Source: Peltaster fructicola (taxonomy: Eukaryota > Ascomycota > Dothideomycetes). From it: 64,000 nucleotides of DNA. Made by a program: the position numbers and the translations under genes. The DNA is taken from positions 744,001 to 808,000 of the forward strand of contig CP051139.1 of assembly GCA_001592805.2 (NCBI GenBank). Direction: 5' to 3'. How positions within the stretch are numbered: the first letter of the stretch is position 1; each line of letters starts with the position of its first letter. Below, one piece after another: positions 63,813-64,000 of this stretch. Under the pieces are notes generated by a model. That model was given only the letters and a program-made list of their open reading frames with translations, ran no database searches and was not told the origin of the DNA.

Positions 63813-64000
63813 CTATTTCTTAGCAGCAGCAGCTTCCTCCTCCTTGGCCTTAGCACGCTTCTCACGCTTGCCTTGCAGGCGTGCATCGGATCGTGCTTTG
63901 CGGAGCTTGATATATGCGTTCTCCTCGCTCTCAAAGTCTGCAACCTTGCCGGTCTCAACAGCGTACTTGTTGGTGATTGGGAATGCTTTGCGGCTGGCGG
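63813..64000 (-). CDS. RPL13: 60S ribosomal protein L13 (eL13), C-terminal end only
   Basis: The last 61 codons of a gene that continues beyond the window. The sequence ASRKAFPITNKYAVETGKVA, then ENAYIKLRKARSDARLQGKR and EKRAKAKEEEAAAAKK, matches the C-terminal LRKARSxARxxGxREKRAK pattern of eL13. A cytosolic large-subunit protein. No intron in this part. Confidence 0.72.
   Translation of the reverse strand, partial: ASRKAFPITNKYAVETGKVADFESEENAYIKLRKARSDARLQGKREKRAKAKEEEAAAAKK

Noticed and set aside
1-64000. CRISPR arrays, rRNA genes, transposons, virus-like elements
   Set aside because: No arrays, no long terminal or inverted repeats, and no transposase or reverse-transcriptase-like frame were seen; the organism is a fungus.

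Overview
The window comes from a filamentous ascomycete (Pezizomycotina), most likely a dothideomycete. Genes are densely packed on both strands and are interrupted by short GT-AG introns, mostly 40-60 bp, with CTGAC/CTAAC-like branch sites. The gene set is typically fungal: Zn2Cys6 and TALE regulators, a HET-domain protein, a DEF1 homologue, DAP1 and a GDS1-like protein. Base composition looks even, and I see no transposon, viral remnant, tRNA or rRNA. About 30 protein genes can be supported. Exon joints below were worked out by hand from splice signals and reading phase.

Layout. 1-3.1 kb: a truncated MFS drug-type transporter and an acyl-adenylating (AMP-binding) enzyme in the same orientation. 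4.7-8.3 kb: a 1190-residue protein joining a HeLo-like N-terminus, a pseudokinase-like middle and a trypsin-like protease C-terminus; this is the most striking gene here. 8.6-14 kb: a CCDC97-like protein, a 2-oxoglutarate/Fe(II) dioxygenase, a lysophosphatidate acyltransferase and a PFA5-type palmitoyltransferase. 14-21.6 kb: a gene-poor stretch containing only a TALE homeodomain regulator. 21.6-25 kb: a DUF1769 protein, a COQ11-like reductase and a small PPxY protein. 25.5-30.5 kb: a Zn2Cys6 transcription factor followed by a HET-domain protein carrying an in-frame 63-bp tandem duplication.

30.5-42.4 kb: splicing factor ECM2/SLT11, an unknown protein with an internal duplication, DEF1, a nucleoside-hydrolase-fold protein that has lost catalytic acidic residues, a small membrane protein, and a Golgi-pH-regulator gene whose coding sequence is interrupted by an apparent frameshift. 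42.4-45 kb: weakly supported small secreted or membrane ORFs. 45-64 kb: mostly housekeeping genes: GDS1-like, OMS1-like methyltransferase, a fructosyl-amine/saccharopine-type FAD oxidase, TATA-binding protein, ETF-ubiquinone oxidoreductase, an SR-type splicing protein with a 6-nt micro-exon, a universal-stress-domain protein, DAP1, an unknown coiled-coil protein, pterin carbinolamine dehydratase, and the 3' end of ribosomal protein eL13.

How they relate. The window is not one pathway. Several genes serve mitochondrial respiration or coenzyme Q (COQ11-like, OMS1-like, ETF-QO) and several serve transcription or splicing (TBP, DEF1, ECM2, SR protein, CCDC97-like). Two genes (HeLo-pseudokinase-protease and HET) belong to families tied to fungal allorecognition and regulated cell death. 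They lie about 20 kb apart with ordinary genes between them.
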